DNA of 64,000 nucleotides. Origin: Streptomyces sp. SAJ15. GTDB lineage: Bacteria; Actinomycetota; Actinomycetes; Streptomycetales; Streptomycetaceae. The stretch spans positions 1 through 64,000 of the forward strand of contig NZ_NISY01000011.1 in assembly GCF_007595705.1 (NCBI RefSeq). Direction: 5' to 3'. The notes under the pieces are model-generated. The model was not told the DNA's origin and did no database searches. It worked only from the letters and a program-made list of their open reading frames with translations. The first letter of the stretch is position 1; the number at the start of each line of letters is the position of its first letter. This document shows positions 9,312-18,350 of this stretch, in pieces. Both the position numbers and the translations under genes were made by a program.

Positions 9312-9360
9312 AGGCGCGCACGGGAACGGGCCGCCCGACGCCCCTCCCCCACCCGGCCCC

Positions 9361-9408
9361 GGCGGGGCGGCCGGGCCGACCGGTTCGACCGGCCCGGGCC
9401 GCCCCGCC
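9361..9408. terminator. Bidirectional terminator
   Basis: A very strong hairpin between two converging genes. Its outer 12-base arms are GGCGGGGCGGCC and the complement, with a second inner stem after a one-base bulge and a TTCG-containing tip. It can stop transcription from both sides. Confidence 0.8.
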
Positions 9409-9414
9409 GCGACA

Positions 9415-10152
9415 TCAGCCCGGCTCGGCGACGAAGGTGAAGGACTGCGAGGAGTCGCTCCCACCCACGCTGGTCACGGTGACGGTGACGGTGCCCGTCC
9501 CGGTGGGCGAGTAGGAGACGATCGTCGTGTCGTCGACGATCTGGAAGGCGGCCTGTTCCGGACCGTACGAGATGTCGATGACATCGCTCAGGTTGGTGCC
9601 GGTGATGACGGACGAGGTGCCGCCGTAGTCCGGACCGGTGGTGGGGCTCATGCTGGTCACGGTCGGCGCGCCGACGAAGCGGAAGGTCAGTCCGTTGGTG
9701 GTGCCGCCCCGGGTGGTGACGCTCACCGGAACGGTCGCGGGCGCCGTCACGGTCGGGGCGGTGACGTTGATCGTGGTGTCGTTCACCACGGTGAAGCCGG
9801 CGGCGGGGTCGTTGCCGAAGGACAACCCGGTGGTGGTGATGAGGTTGGCACCGGTGAGGGTGGTCGTGGCGCCGCTCAGCGGCCCGGAGGTCTGGCTGAG
9901 GCTCGATTTGAGCGGCGGCAGGATGTAGTAGTAGTAGACCGGTGCGGTGGTCCCGCCCGGCGTGGTGACGACGACCTGTACGGCACTGTTGCCGGAGGGG
10001 GCGATCGCCGTGATCTGGGTGGGGCTGTCGACGGTGAAGCTGGCCGACTTGGTTCCGAACGTCACGCGGGTGGCGCCGGTGAAGTTGCTACCGGTGATGA
10101 CCACCGGGTTGCCGCCCGCGGTCGGGCCCTGGTGGGGGTTGAGAGTGACCAC
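9415..10152 (-). CDS. Three-domain IPT/TIG protein
   Basis: 245 residues made of three consecutive IPT/TIG immunoglobulin-like domains of about 80 residues, each opening with a phrase like P-x-x-GP-x-x-GG. GTG at 10152 is chosen because GGGAGAAG lies just upstream and because it begins directly at the first domain (VVTLNPHQGPTAGG); the longer frame lacks support. There is no signal peptide, membrane segment or sorting motif, although IPT domains are usually extracellular. It is divergent from a YVTN/IPT gene with the same domain type, so the two probably work together. The role is not known. Confidence 0.8.
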   Translation of the reverse strand: MVTLNPHQGPTAGGNPVVITGSNFTGATRVTFGTKSASFTVDSPTQITAIAPSGNSAVQVVVTTPGGTTAPVYYYYILPPLKSSLSQTSGPLSGATTTLTGANLITTTGLSFGNDPAAGFTVVNDTTINVTAPTVTAPATVPVSVTTRGGTTNGLTFRFVGAPTVTSMSPTTGPDYGGTSSVITGTNLSDVIDISYGPEQAAFQIVDDTTIVSYSPTGTGTVTVTVTSVGGSDSSQSFTFVAEPG

Positions 10153-10526
10153 TGTTCTTCTCCCTGCGTGTCGGCTACTGGCTGCCTCGGCGGGAACTCC
10201 CGGGCCGGGACAGACGGACGGGGCCGCGACGCCTGGGCCACCACGCGGCTGAAAGGGGGCGGTCGTCGTCGACGCATCGCCCTCCATGGCCATGGGAACA
10301 GAGGACGACGGCACGCATAAGGGCGTATCCGCATCACTTAGGGGTAAGTCAGACGATACGCACTATCCGGCTTGTGCCCGTCCGTCACACCGGAGTGCTT
10401 CCCATGTCGTCTCGTGTCACCGTCGGCGGCTTGGGACCATGCGAGGAACTCGGGGGAGAACGCCACTACCTCCTCCGGCACCGGAGCGCCGATCGGGGCC
10501 CGCGGAGTCGGAGCGAGAGGAGTCTC
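10153..10526. other. Divergent promoter region of the IPT pair
   Basis: 374 bases between the two divergent genes, with no gene of its own. Around 10310-10390 the composition becomes AT-richer and holds the inverted repeat ACTTAGGGGTAAGT, listed separately. The second half is GC-rich leader for the plus-strand gene. Confidence 0.5.
10336..10349. promoter_or_regulatory. Inverted repeat ACTTAGGGGTAAGT
   Basis: Perfect 5-base arms around GGGG, about 185 bases from either start. It could be a shared operator for the divergent IPT genes. No known regulator is assigned. Confidence 0.3.
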
Positions 10527-11966
10527 ATGTCCACAGTCGAAGCCCCCTGGACGCGCTCGCTCCCGACCCGCGACACGGACGCCGCGGTGAACCGTCTCTC
10601 GCTCGCGGCGGACCCCGTCACCATCACCGTCGGCGCCGGCCCCGTCTCCATCGCCTTCAGACCGGACGGCCTGCGCGCCTACGTCGCCAACTCCGGCTCC
10701 GGAACCGTCAGCGTCATCGACACCGCCGCCGACACGGTCACCGCGACCGTCACCGTCGGCACCGGCCCCTGGGGTGTGGCGGTCCACCCCGACGGAACCC
10801 GCGCCTACGTCACCAACTCCGGCTCCGGAACCGTCAGCGTCATCAACACCACCTCCAACACCGTCACCGCGACCGTCACCGTCGGCACCACACCCCGCGG
10901 AGTGGCCCTCACACCCGACGGAACCCGCGCCTACGTCGCCAACTCCGACTCCGGAACCGTCAGCGTCATCGACACCACCGCCAACACCGTCACCCGTATC
11001 ACCACCGCGACCAGTCCGACGGTCCTGGCCGCCTCCCCGGACGGGACGCTCGTCTACGCCACCATGACGGGCGCCGGCTCGGTCACCGTGATCAACCCGA
11101 GCACCGACACCGTCACCGCCACCCTTCCCGGATTCAGCGGCCCCCAGGGGATCTCCCCCACCCCGGACGGCCGTCGTCTGTACGTCGTCAACAACGCCGC
11201 CGGGACCGTCCGGGTGGTGAGCAGACCGGCCGCCATCACCCCCAACCAGGGCTCCATCGGCGGCGGTACGGCGGTGACCCTCACCGGCCGGGGCTTCACC
11301 GGCACCACACTCGTGCGGTTCGGCAATCGCCTCGCGACCGACGTCGTGGTGGTCGACGACGACACGATGACCGTCGTCAGCCCCTCGGGGACGGGAAGCG
11401 CCACGGTCAGAGTGACCGCGGCCGGGGGTACAGCGGTCATCGGCCGCTTCTACTACCGGCTCCTGCCCGTCATCCACACCATCTCGTCGCCCTCGGGGCC
11501 GATGAGCGGAGGAACCTCCCTCACCATCACCGGCCGTAGGTTCATCGGCGTCCGACAGGTGTGGTTCAGGGACGTCGCGGTCGTTCCCACCGTCGTGTCG
11601 GACACCCAGATGACCGTCGTCATCCCGCCCTCGGCCGTGGCGCGCACCGTCTCCATCCGCACCGCGAACCGGGGCGGCGTCTCCAACTCCACCTCCTACA
11701 CCTACATCAGCGCCACGGCCATCACCAGCATCAGCCCCACCTCCGGTTCCCGCGCCGGCTTCCGTTCCGTCAACATCTTCGGCGTGTCGCTGACCCCGGT
11801 CATCAGCACCACCTTCGGGGGCCGTCCCGCCGTCACCTTCAAGGTCGTGGCCGACAACAAGATCCAGGCCATCACGCCGGCGGGCACACCCGGCCCCGCG
11901 GCCGTCGTCGTCACCACCTCGACCGGCGCCACGGCCACCTCACCCACGCCGTACCTCTACACCTGA
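10527..11966 (+). CDS. YVTN beta-propeller and IPT/TIG protein
   Basis: 479 residues. Residues 25-235 contain YVTN-type beta-propeller blades of 42 residues (for example AYVANSGSGTVSVIDT). Three of them are nearly identical at DNA level, with an exact 126-base period (10681, 10807, 10933), pointing to recent duplication. Three IPT/TIG domains follow (residues about 235-479, each starting near ITPNQGSIGGGT or similar). ATG at 10527 has GAGAGGAG upstream. As in the divergent partner, no secretion signal is visible. YVTN/IPT proteins elsewhere are surface or binding proteins; here that is inference only. Confidence 0.82.
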   Translation: MSTVEAPWTRSLPTRDTDAAVNRLSLAADPVTITVGAGPVSIAFRPDGLRAYVANSGSGTVSVIDTAADTVTATVTVGTGPWGVAVHPDGTRAYVTNSGSGTVSVINTTSNTVTATVTVGTTPRGVALTPDGTRAYVANSDSGTVSVIDTTANTVTRITTATSPTVLAASPDGTLVYATMTGAGSVTVINPSTDTVTATLPGFSGPQGISPTPDGRRLYVVNNAAGTVRVVSRPAAITPNQGSIGGGTAVTLTGRGFTGTTLVRFGNRLATDVVVVDDDTMTVVSPSGTGSATVRVTAAGGTAVIGRFYYRLLPVIHTISSPSGPMSGGTSLTITGRRFIGVRQVWFRDVAVVPTVVSDTQMTVVIPPSAVARTVSIRTANRGGVSNSTSYTYISATAITSISPTSGSRAGFRSVNIFGVSLTPVISTTFGGRPAVTFKVVADNKIQAITPAGTPGPAAVVVTTSTGATATSPTPYLYT

Positions 11967-12253
11967 GGACACCTACGCACCCGGGCACGGCGGGAACACG
12001 GGACCACCCGGGACGGCCGGCGACACCCGGAACGTCCCGCGGCCGACTCGACCCACCCACCGGGCCGCGGGCCTCCGGCCCATGACGGGCGCATGTGCGA
12101 CGCGCGTGCCTCCATGCCCGGTCGGTGCGCGACTGTCATTGTCTGGATTTCCCCCTACGGTCATCGGCAAGTCACGCATCCGGGCTGCCCGTTGGGGGCA
12201 TCACGCCCCCAGCGAACGCACCGACCTCAGCACACGGACCCCGGGGAGGGCAC

Positions 12254-13669
12254 GTGCTCAGCAGCGGGCAACACGCACAGGGCAAGACGGACGTCGTCAT
12301 CGTGGGGGCCGGGCTCGCCGGGCTCGCCGCCGCCCATCAACTGACCGGCGCGGGAGTGTCGGTCACCGTGCTGGAGGCCGCGCCTCGGGTGGGCGGCCGG
12401 ATGGCCACCGAGGAGGTCGACGGCTTCCGGCTGGACCTCACCGGCCAGTTGCTCATGTCCTCCTTCCCCGAGCTGCGCCAGACCCCGGGCCTGGACGGGC
12501 TGACGCTGCGCCCCTTCTCGCCCGGGGTGCTGGTGCACGGGGACGGCCACACCCAACGGGTGGGCGCCCCGCCCGGCTGGGGTGGCCGCGGCGCGCGCGG
12601 CGGCCGCGGGACCGCGAAGGGCGGGGCGAGGGGCAGCGCCCTCACCACCGCGCGCGCCTTCGCCACCGCGGCCCGCGCGCCCCGCGGCGCCCGCACCCCA
12701 CTCGGCTCGGCCACTCGGGCGCCGCTCGGCGGGGCGCTGGACCAGGCGCGGCTCAGCGCCGCGCTGGGTCGGCTGGCCGCGGTGCCCGCCGACCGGCTGC
12801 TGGCCCGCCCGGACCGGCCCGTGGGGCAGACCCTCGGCACGCGCGGCCTGCCGGCCCGCACCATCGAGGGCTTTCTGCGCCCGCTACTGGTCTCGCTGCT
12901 CAGCGACCCGGAGCTGACCACCTCCAGTCGCTGCGCCGACCTGGTGCTCCGCGGCTACGCCCGAGGCCGGCTGTGCCTGCCGCAGGGCGGCGCGGCCGCG
13001 CTGCCCGCGCTGCTGGCCGCCGGCCTGCCGCCGGGCACGGTCCGCACCGGCGTCCGCGCGGTCGCCGCGGCCACCACCGCGGTCGCCACCGCCGGGCACG
13101 GCGAGTTCCGCTGTCGCTCCGTGCTCGTCGCGACCGGCGCCCGGGCCGCCGTCGAGCTGCTGCCCGGGCTGCGGCTGCCCACCTTCCACCCGGTCACCGT
13201 GCTGCACCACACCGCGGACACGTCGCCGCTGCGCGAGCCGGCGCTGGTGCTGGCCGCCGACGGCCGGGGACCCGTCGCGCACACCACCGTCGCGAGCGAG
13301 GTGGACCCCTCGCGCGCCCCCCACGGGCGGGCCCTGATCACCTCGACGGTGCTCGGCACCGCCACCGCGCTCCCCCTCGCGGAGCTCGACCGTGCCGCCC
13401 GCGCCCAACTGGCCGGGATCTACGGCACCTCCACCGCCGCCTGGCAGCTGCTCGGCGCCCACCACGACCCACACGCCGTCCCGGCCATGTCCGCCCCGCA
13501 CGACCGGCGCCGGCCGGTGCGACTGCTGCGCGGCCTCTACGTGTGCGGCGACCACCGCGACACCAGCACGGTGCAGGGCGCCCTCTCCTCCGGCCGCCGC
13601 GCCGCCTGCGCGGTCCTCCGGGACTTCGGCATGCACACCTCCCCGGGAGCCCTTCCGTCGGCCGCCTGA
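12254..13669 (+). CDS. FAD-dependent amine-oxidase-like oxidoreductase
   Basis: 471 residues of the flavin amine oxidase/phytoene desaturase superfamily. The dinucleotide-binding motif is VVIVGAGLAGLAAAHQL near residue 17, followed by the second signature VGGRM near residue 47. The C-terminal FAD contact is YVCGDHRDTSTVQGALSSGR near residue 430. The GTG at 12254 has GGGGAGGG just upstream. It most likely oxidises or isomerises a hydrophobic substrate; neighbours give no pathway. The 287 bases before it contain no other gene. Confidence 0.88.
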   Translation: MLSSGQHAQGKTDVVIVGAGLAGLAAAHQLTGAGVSVTVLEAAPRVGGRMATEEVDGFRLDLTGQLLMSSFPELRQTPGLDGLTLRPFSPGVLVHGDGHTQRVGAPPGWGGRGARGGRGTAKGGARGSALTTARAFATAARAPRGARTPLGSATRAPLGGALDQARLSAALGRLAAVPADRLLARPDRPVGQTLGTRGLPARTIEGFLRPLLVSLLSDPELTTSSRCADLVLRGYARGRLCLPQGGAAALPALLAAGLPPGTVRTGVRAVAAATTAVATAGHGEFRCRSVLVATGARAAVELLPGLRLPTFHPVTVLHHTADTSPLREPALVLAADGRGPVAHTTVASEVDPSRAPHGRALITSTVLGTATALPLAELDRAARAQLAGIYGTSTAAWQLLGAHHDPHAVPAMSAPHDRRRPVRLLRGLYVCGDHRDTSTVQGALSSGRRAACAVLRDFGMHTSPGALPSAA

Positions 13670-13741
13670 CCCCGTGCCCGGCCCCGTCCCGGACGGCGGG
13701 CTCGGCCGAGCGGTGACCGGCCGTCGCCGACGGGCGACCGA

Positions 13742-13773
13742 CACCCCGGCACCCCGGCACCCCGGCACCCCGG
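13742..13773. repeat. Four tandem CACCCCGG units
   Basis: Four perfect copies of an 8-base unit in the 418-base spacer between two converging genes. The remainder of the spacer (13670-14087) is GC-rich, with no supportable gene and one terminator. Confidence 0.85.
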
Positions 13774-13998
13774 CGGCGCGCGGACGCAGGCCCGGCCACC
13801 GCGACACGGCGGCCCCGCGACCGCGAGCCCGGCGGGTGCCGAGGCGGACGAACAAGCCCAGGTCGGGCACCGGGCCCGGACGGCCCCACCGCCCTCGGCC
13901 GGGGCACCGACACGGGCCGGCGCGCGCCGACGCGAGCGGTCGAGCGCGATCGGCCATCGAGCGCGAGGGCGTGCCGGCCCGAGCGGGCACGGGACGGA

Positions 13999-14028
13999 CC
14001 TGCCCGGGCGGCGTTCCGCCCGGGCAGG
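13999..14028. terminator. Bidirectional terminator
   Basis: Perfect 13-base arms (CCTGCCCGGGCGG and its complement) around a CGTT loop, between the FAD enzyme gene and the converging regulator gene. Confidence 0.85.
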
Positions 14029-14087
14029 CGCCAGGCGACCCCCGCGCCGGCACGCCCCCTCCGCGGACATCGCCGGGGGCGGCGCGT

Positions 14088-15620
14088 TCAGCCCAGCGCC
14101 GCCACCCGCTCCCGATACCCGCGCACCGGCGCCGCGTCCCGGTAGGGCTCCAGTCGCCGTTCGAAGTCCCGCACGTACTCCAGCGCCCGCGCGGACCGCA
14201 TCTCGGACGCCTGCTGCGCGGCCTCCGCGCCCAGCGCGCACGCCTGCTCCAGCTCGCCGAGGCCCAGCCGTGCGGTGGCCAGCACCACCCGGCAGAACAG
14301 CCGTGAGCGGGCGTGGCCGGCGCCGCGCAACTGGAGCGAGCGCTCCGCGTGCTGGGCGGAGGCCCGGTACTGCTGAAGGTCCCGGTGACAGTGCCCGAAC
14401 TCGTCGGCGAGCTGGGCCTCGTCGAAGAACCGGGCCCAGTACGGCACGTCGTCGCCCGGCCGTGCCGTCTCCAGCGCCCGCTCCGCGCGGGTCAGCGAGG
14501 CCGTACAGGCCCGCATGTCGCCCAGCACACCGTGCGCGCGGGCCTCCACCGCGTGCAGCAGGGACTGCATCACCGGGGGCGCGCCGGTGCCCACGCCCTG
14601 CTGGGCGACCCGCGCGAGCTGCACCGCCTCGCGCCCGTGCCCCAGATAGACCGCCTGCCGGCTCATGGTGACCAGCACATAGCTGCCGTACGCCCGGTCC
14701 CCGGCGGCCTGGGCGAGCCGCAGGGCCTGGACGAAGTACCGCTGGGCGAGGCCGTGGGCGGCGATGTCGTACGAGGTCCAGCCGGCCAGCCGGGTGAGGT
14801 CGGCCACCGCGGCGAACAGCCGCCGCCCGGTCGTCTCCCCGTAGGTGCCGCGCAGCATCGGCTCGCCCTCGTGCTCCAGATAGCGCACCAGCGCCTGGCG
14901 GGCATGGCCGCCGCCGTAGGCCTGGTCCAGCGCCCGGAAGAGCTCGCCGACCGAGCGCAGCGCCGCGATGTCGCCGGAGGTGACCCGGTGGCCGGGGCCG
15001 GTGTCGGTGATGATCTGACGCTGCCGGGGCACGGTGGGCCGGCCCTGCGCGGGCACTCGGCCCAGGACCGGCCCCGCGCCCGCGGGCCCACCCTCGCCGG
15101 GGCCGGGCTCGCCGCGCGCGACGCGCTCGTCCGGCCGGCCGATGAGCCAGTCGCGGCTGGGCACCACCAGCCCGGCCGGGGTGAAGGCGATCTTGCGCAG
15201 CTCGACGTGGTTGCCGGAGTCCTTGCGCCACAGCCCGCTGACGATGTCCACCGCCTCCTCGGGCGTCGCGGCGAACTCCAGGCCGGCGTAGACGGGGGCA
15301 CAGGCGTCGAGCCCCAGGTCCTGCGCGGACAGCCGGCGCCCCAGTCGCCGGGTGAACACCTCGGCGATGAGGGCGGGGGTGGTGCCGCGCGGCTGCTGCC
15401 CGCGCAGCCATCGGGTCACCGACGTCTTGTCGTAGCGAAGATCGAGGCCGTGCTCCAAGCCGAGCTGGTCGACGCGCCGGGCCAGCCCGGCGTTGGAGAA
15501 CCCCGCCTCGGCGATGAGCGCGGCGAGCTGACGGTTGGGGTTTCGCTGGGGGGGTCGTTCCGTCATCAGCCTGCCGGTCTCCCTGATCGCTCTGTGGAAC
15601 GGCGTGAATGTAGCGGTCAT
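14088..15620 (-). CDS. HTH/TPR regulator, NsdA-like
   Basis: 510 residues. The N terminus holds a Cro/C1-type helix-turn-helix (region NAGLARRVDQLG to TSVTRWLRGQQPR), followed by a long helical C-terminal half with TPR-like repeats. This is the architecture of the Streptomyces NsdA-like regulators that influence sporulation and antibiotic production; the equivalence is from family knowledge, not proof. ATG at 15620 has GAGGAG seven bases upstream; the ATG at 15566 (MTERPP) is a plausible alternative start. It is divergent from lipB. Residues 165-205 form a Gly/Pro-rich linker. A perfect palindrome lies in the shared upstream region. Confidence 0.8.
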   Translation of the reverse strand: MTATFTPFHRAIRETGRLMTERPPQRNPNRQLAALIAEAGFSNAGLARRVDQLGLEHGLDLRYDKTSVTRWLRGQQPRGTTPALIAEVFTRRLGRRLSAQDLGLDACAPVYAGLEFAATPEEAVDIVSGLWRKDSGNHVELRKIAFTPAGLVVPSRDWLIGRPDERVARGEPGPGEGGPAGAGPVLGRVPAQGRPTVPRQRQIITDTGPGHRVTSGDIAALRSVGELFRALDQAYGGGHARQALVRYLEHEGEPMLRGTYGETTGRRLFAAVADLTRLAGWTSYDIAAHGLAQRYFVQALRLAQAAGDRAYGSYVLVTMSRQAVYLGHGREAVQLARVAQQGVGTGAPPVMQSLLHAVEARAHGVLGDMRACTASLTRAERALETARPGDDVPYWARFFDEAQLADEFGHCHRDLQQYRASAQHAERSLQLRGAGHARSRLFCRVVLATARLGLGELEQACALGAEAAQQASEMRSARALEYVRDFERRLEPYRDAAPVRGYRERVAALG

Positions 15621-15922
15621 CAGCGATCTCCTCGCCGCCTATGACCCGTATTCATCCGATCGTGTGAGGACAGGCCCGGAGCGGGGACGGCTGGGACCTG
15701 CGGCGGGACCTGGACCGCTCCGCCGGCGGGACCCGGCGGCGGCCGGGACCGCACGTACGAGAGTCGGCCAACCCCGGCCGCTTGTGGGTGGCGCGTACGA
15801 CGGTCGTACAGTGGCACGCAGGGGGCGCGCCCGGAATCGGGCGCGCGCCGCCGCACGGGTGCGAAGAGCGCCCGTGCACCCGTACAACAGGGCACTGAAC
15901 AGCAAGGTTCGAGGGAGCTGCC
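15621..15922. other. Divergent region between regulator and lipB
   Basis: 302 bases without a gene. The part near lipB carries the palindrome at 15795-15809 and a TACAGT box; the part near the regulator gene is GC-rich leader. Confidence 0.5.
15795..15809 (+). promoter_or_regulatory. Palindrome over the putative lipB promoter
   Basis: GTACGACGGTCGTAC is a perfect inverted repeat with one central base. It overlaps a TACAGT sequence (15806-15811) that could be a -10 box for lipB. A related half-site (ACGTACGAGAG) lies about 40 bases upstream. Confidence 0.4.
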
Positions 15923-16705
15923 GTGAGTGAGCTGCGCTTTGTCCACCTGGGCTTCGGGGCGGACGCCGTCGAGTACCAGGAGGCGTGGCAGGAGCAGCGT
16001 CGGGTGCACGCGGCCCGGTTCGCGGACGAGATCCCGGACACCTGTCTCCTGCTGGAGCACCCGGCGGTGTATACGGCCGGACGGCGCACGGCGGAGAACG
16101 AGCGCCCCCTGGACGGCACCCCGGTGGTGGACGTGGATCGCGGCGGCAAGATCACCTGGCACGGTCCGGGCCAGCTCGTCGGCTACCCGATCCTCAAGCT
16201 GCCGCGCCCGGTGGACGTGATCGCCCACGTCCGGCGGCTGGAGGAGGCGCTGCTGCGCACGTGCGCGGAGTTCGGCCTGGAGACCACCCGGGTGGAGGGC
16301 CGCAGCGGCGTGTGGGTGCTGGGCGACCCGGTCGAGCAGCGGCCCGCCATCCCGGGGCTGAACCTGGACTTCGACCCGCGGCTGGAGGACGAGGAGTTCG
16401 ACCCGCGCCTGAACGGCCCGGAGTACGCCCCGTCCAACGCCGGCCAGCGCCGCGAGGACCGCAAGCTCGCCGCGATCGGCGTACGGATCGCCAAGGGCGT
16501 GACCATGCACGGCTTCTCGCTCAACTGCAACCCGGACAACACCTGGTTCGACCGCATCGTGCCGTGCGGCATCCGGGACGCCGGTGTGACCTCGCTCTCC
16601 AACGAGCTGGGCAGGGACGTGACGGTGGCGGAGGTGACCCCGGTGATCGAGAAGCACCTCCAGGACGTGCTGGAGTCGTCGGTGCCGCTGCCCCGCGCGG
16701 TCTGA
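15923..16705 (+). CDS. lipB: Octanoyltransferase LipB
   Basis: 260 residues. It transfers octanoate from acyl carrier protein to the lipoyl domains of 2-oxoacid dehydrogenases and the glycine cleavage H protein. The family motif RGGKITWHGPGQLVGYPI lies near residue 73. The catalytic Lys is in RKLAAIGV near residue 180 and the catalytic Cys in VPCGI near residue 214. GTG at 15923 has GAGGGAG upstream. lipA follows after 128 bases and completes the pathway. Confidence 0.96.
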   Translation: MSELRFVHLGFGADAVEYQEAWQEQRRVHAARFADEIPDTCLLLEHPAVYTAGRRTAENERPLDGTPVVDVDRGGKITWHGPGQLVGYPILKLPRPVDVIAHVRRLEEALLRTCAEFGLETTRVEGRSGVWVLGDPVEQRPAIPGLNLDFDPRLEDEEFDPRLNGPEYAPSNAGQRREDRKLAAIGVRIAKGVTMHGFSLNCNPDNTWFDRIVPCGIRDAGVTSLSNELGRDVTVAEVTPVIEKHLQDVLESSVPLPRAV

Positions 16706-16833
16706 GGAAGCCCCGGGCGGCGAGCCCTCGGGAATGCACCCGCAGGCCCGCAGGTTGCCCTGGACGTAAAAGCGTATGAAACACGGGCGTACCCTGGTGT
16801 CCGCCGAAGAATCTAAGTCGTAGGGAGCCGGAC

Positions 16834-17799
16834 GTGGCCGCTGTCGCACCCGACGGACGCAAGATGCTGCGCCTGGAGGTCCGGAACAGCCAGACCCCCA
16901 TCGAGCGCAAGCCCGAGTGGATCAAGACTCGGGCGAAGATGGGTCCCGAGTACACCGAGCTGCAGAAGCTGGTGAAGAGCGAGGGACTGCACACCGTCTG
17001 CCAGGAGGCCGGCTGTCCCAACATCTTCGAGTGCTGGGAGGACCGCGAGGCGACCTTCCTCATCGGCGGCGACCAGTGCACCCGGCGGTGCGACTTCTGC
17101 CAGATCGACACCGGCAAGCCGCAGGCGCTCGACCGTGACGAGCCGCGCCGCGTCGGCGAGTCGGTCGTCACCATGGACCTGAACTACGCCACCATCACCG
17201 GCGTCGCCCGCGACGACCTGGAGGACGGCGGCGCCTGGCTGTACGCCGAGACGGTCCGGCAGATCCACGCCATGACGGCGGAGCGCGAGGGCGGCCACAC
17301 CAAGGTCGAGCTGCTGATCCCCGACTTCAACGCCGTGCCGGAGCAGCTGGCCGAGGTCTTCTCGTCCCGCCCCGAGGTGCTGGCGCACAACGTCGAGACC
17401 GTGCCGCGCATCTTCAAGCGCATCCGCCCCGGCTTCCGCTACGAGCGCTCGCTGGAGGTCATCACCAAGGCCCGTGAGGACGGCCTGGTGACGAAGTCCA
17501 ACCTGATCCTCGGCATGGGCGAGACCCGCGAGGAGGTCAGCGAGGCGCTGCAGCACCTGCACGACGCGGGCTGCGAGCTGATCACCATCACGCAGTACCT
17601 GCGGCCGTCGGTGCGGCACCACCCGGTGGAGCGCTGGGTGAAGCCGCAGGAGTTCGTGGAGCTGAAGGAGGAGGCCGAGGAGATCGGCTTCTCCGGCGTG
17701 ATGTCGGGCCCGCTGGTCCGCTCCTCGTACCGCGCCGGCCGGCTCTTCCAGCAGGCGATCGAGCACCGGGAGGCGGCGCTCACCCGCCAGGCGGTGTGA
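16834..17799 (+). CDS. lipA: Lipoyl synthase LipA
   Basis: 321 residues. This radical SAM enzyme inserts two sulfurs into protein-bound octanoate. The auxiliary cluster cysteines are Cys56, Cys61 and Cys67 (CQEAGCPNIFEC), and the radical SAM cysteines are Cys82, Cys86 and Cys89 (CTRRCDFC). The C-terminal RSSYRAG serine that ligates the auxiliary cluster is present. GTG at 16834 follows TAGGGAG. The 128-base gap to lipB is AT-richer and may hold its own promoter. Confidence 0.97.
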   Translation: MAAVAPDGRKMLRLEVRNSQTPIERKPEWIKTRAKMGPEYTELQKLVKSEGLHTVCQEAGCPNIFECWEDREATFLIGGDQCTRRCDFCQIDTGKPQALDRDEPRRVGESVVTMDLNYATITGVARDDLEDGGAWLYAETVRQIHAMTAEREGGHTKVELLIPDFNAVPEQLAEVFSSRPEVLAHNVETVPRIFKRIRPGFRYERSLEVITKAREDGLVTKSNLILGMGETREEVSEALQHLHDAGCELITITQYLRPSVRHHPVERWVKPQEFVELKEEAEEIGFSGVMSGPLVRSSYRAGRLFQQAIEHREAALTRQAV

Positions 17800-17811
17800 G
17801 CCCGTCCACCG

Positions 17812-18072
17812 GGCGGCGCGAGGCCGCCGACCGAGTGGTCCCCCTGGCCGGGTACCCACTGGCCAGGCGGCCCCACTGACCGGGTGGTGGCCCCCACTGC
17901 CGGCTGGAGCACTGTCTGACGTCAGCGGGCCCGAGCTCGCTCGTCGGTCAGGCGGGGTGAGGCCACCGGCCCGGTCGGCGCGACGCCGCCCGGGCGGTCC
18001 GGGGCCACCCGCCGACGGCGCGGGGGCCCCATCAGGCGGTGTGAGGCCACCCATCAGGCGGTGTGAGGCCGC
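17812..18072. repeat. Repeats related to the lipA 3' end
   Basis: The last bases of lipA (CAGGCGGTGTGAG, 17788-17800) recur as CAGGCGGGGTGAGGCCACC at 17949 and as CAGGCGGTGTGAGGCC at 18033 and 18055. The last two copies are 22 bases apart. A short stem (17812-17828) may serve as the lipA terminator. No gene is seen in 17800-18350. Confidence 0.55.
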
Positions 18073-18124
18073 GCACAGCGTTCGGCCTCGGCCGAGCGCC
18101 TTCACGGCAGGTCATCCCAGGTAA

Positions 18125-18147
18125 CCCCCGGTGTCCGTCACCGGGGG
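18125..18147. terminator. Hairpin CCCCCGGTG/CACCGGGGG
   Basis: Perfect 9-base arms with a 5-base loop, 325 bases after lipA and 50 bases before the GlnR boxes. It may insulate the nitrogen promoter from lipA transcription; a regulatory RNA role is also possible. Confidence 0.5.
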
Positions 18148-18193
18148 CCGGGACACCGATTGCGTAAACGTTTCATCAGTGTTTGACCACCCG

Positions 18194-18233
18194 GTCACGC
18201 ACTGGTAACACCTTTGGATAACGATTAAGGAAC
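18194..18233 (+). promoter_or_regulatory. Tandem GlnR boxes of the SCO2195-family gene
   Basis: Two matches to the GlnR consensus gTnAC-n6-GaAAC: GTCAC-n6-GTAAC at 18194-18209 and ATAAC-n6-GGAAC at 18218-18233, 24 bases apart. They lie about 120-155 bases before the small gene at 18351, in an AT-rich stretch. This arrangement of two boxes is typical of strongly GlnR-controlled promoters. Confidence 0.7.
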
Positions 18234-18350
18234 ACCGGTCGGCCACACCCCCCGCGCCACGTTCCCGCCCGTGCTCCGCGCCCCGCCCGCCGACCCATCC
18301 CTCCACACCCCAACCGTGTCCCATCCGCCGCTTTCGAGGGAGTTTTCGCC

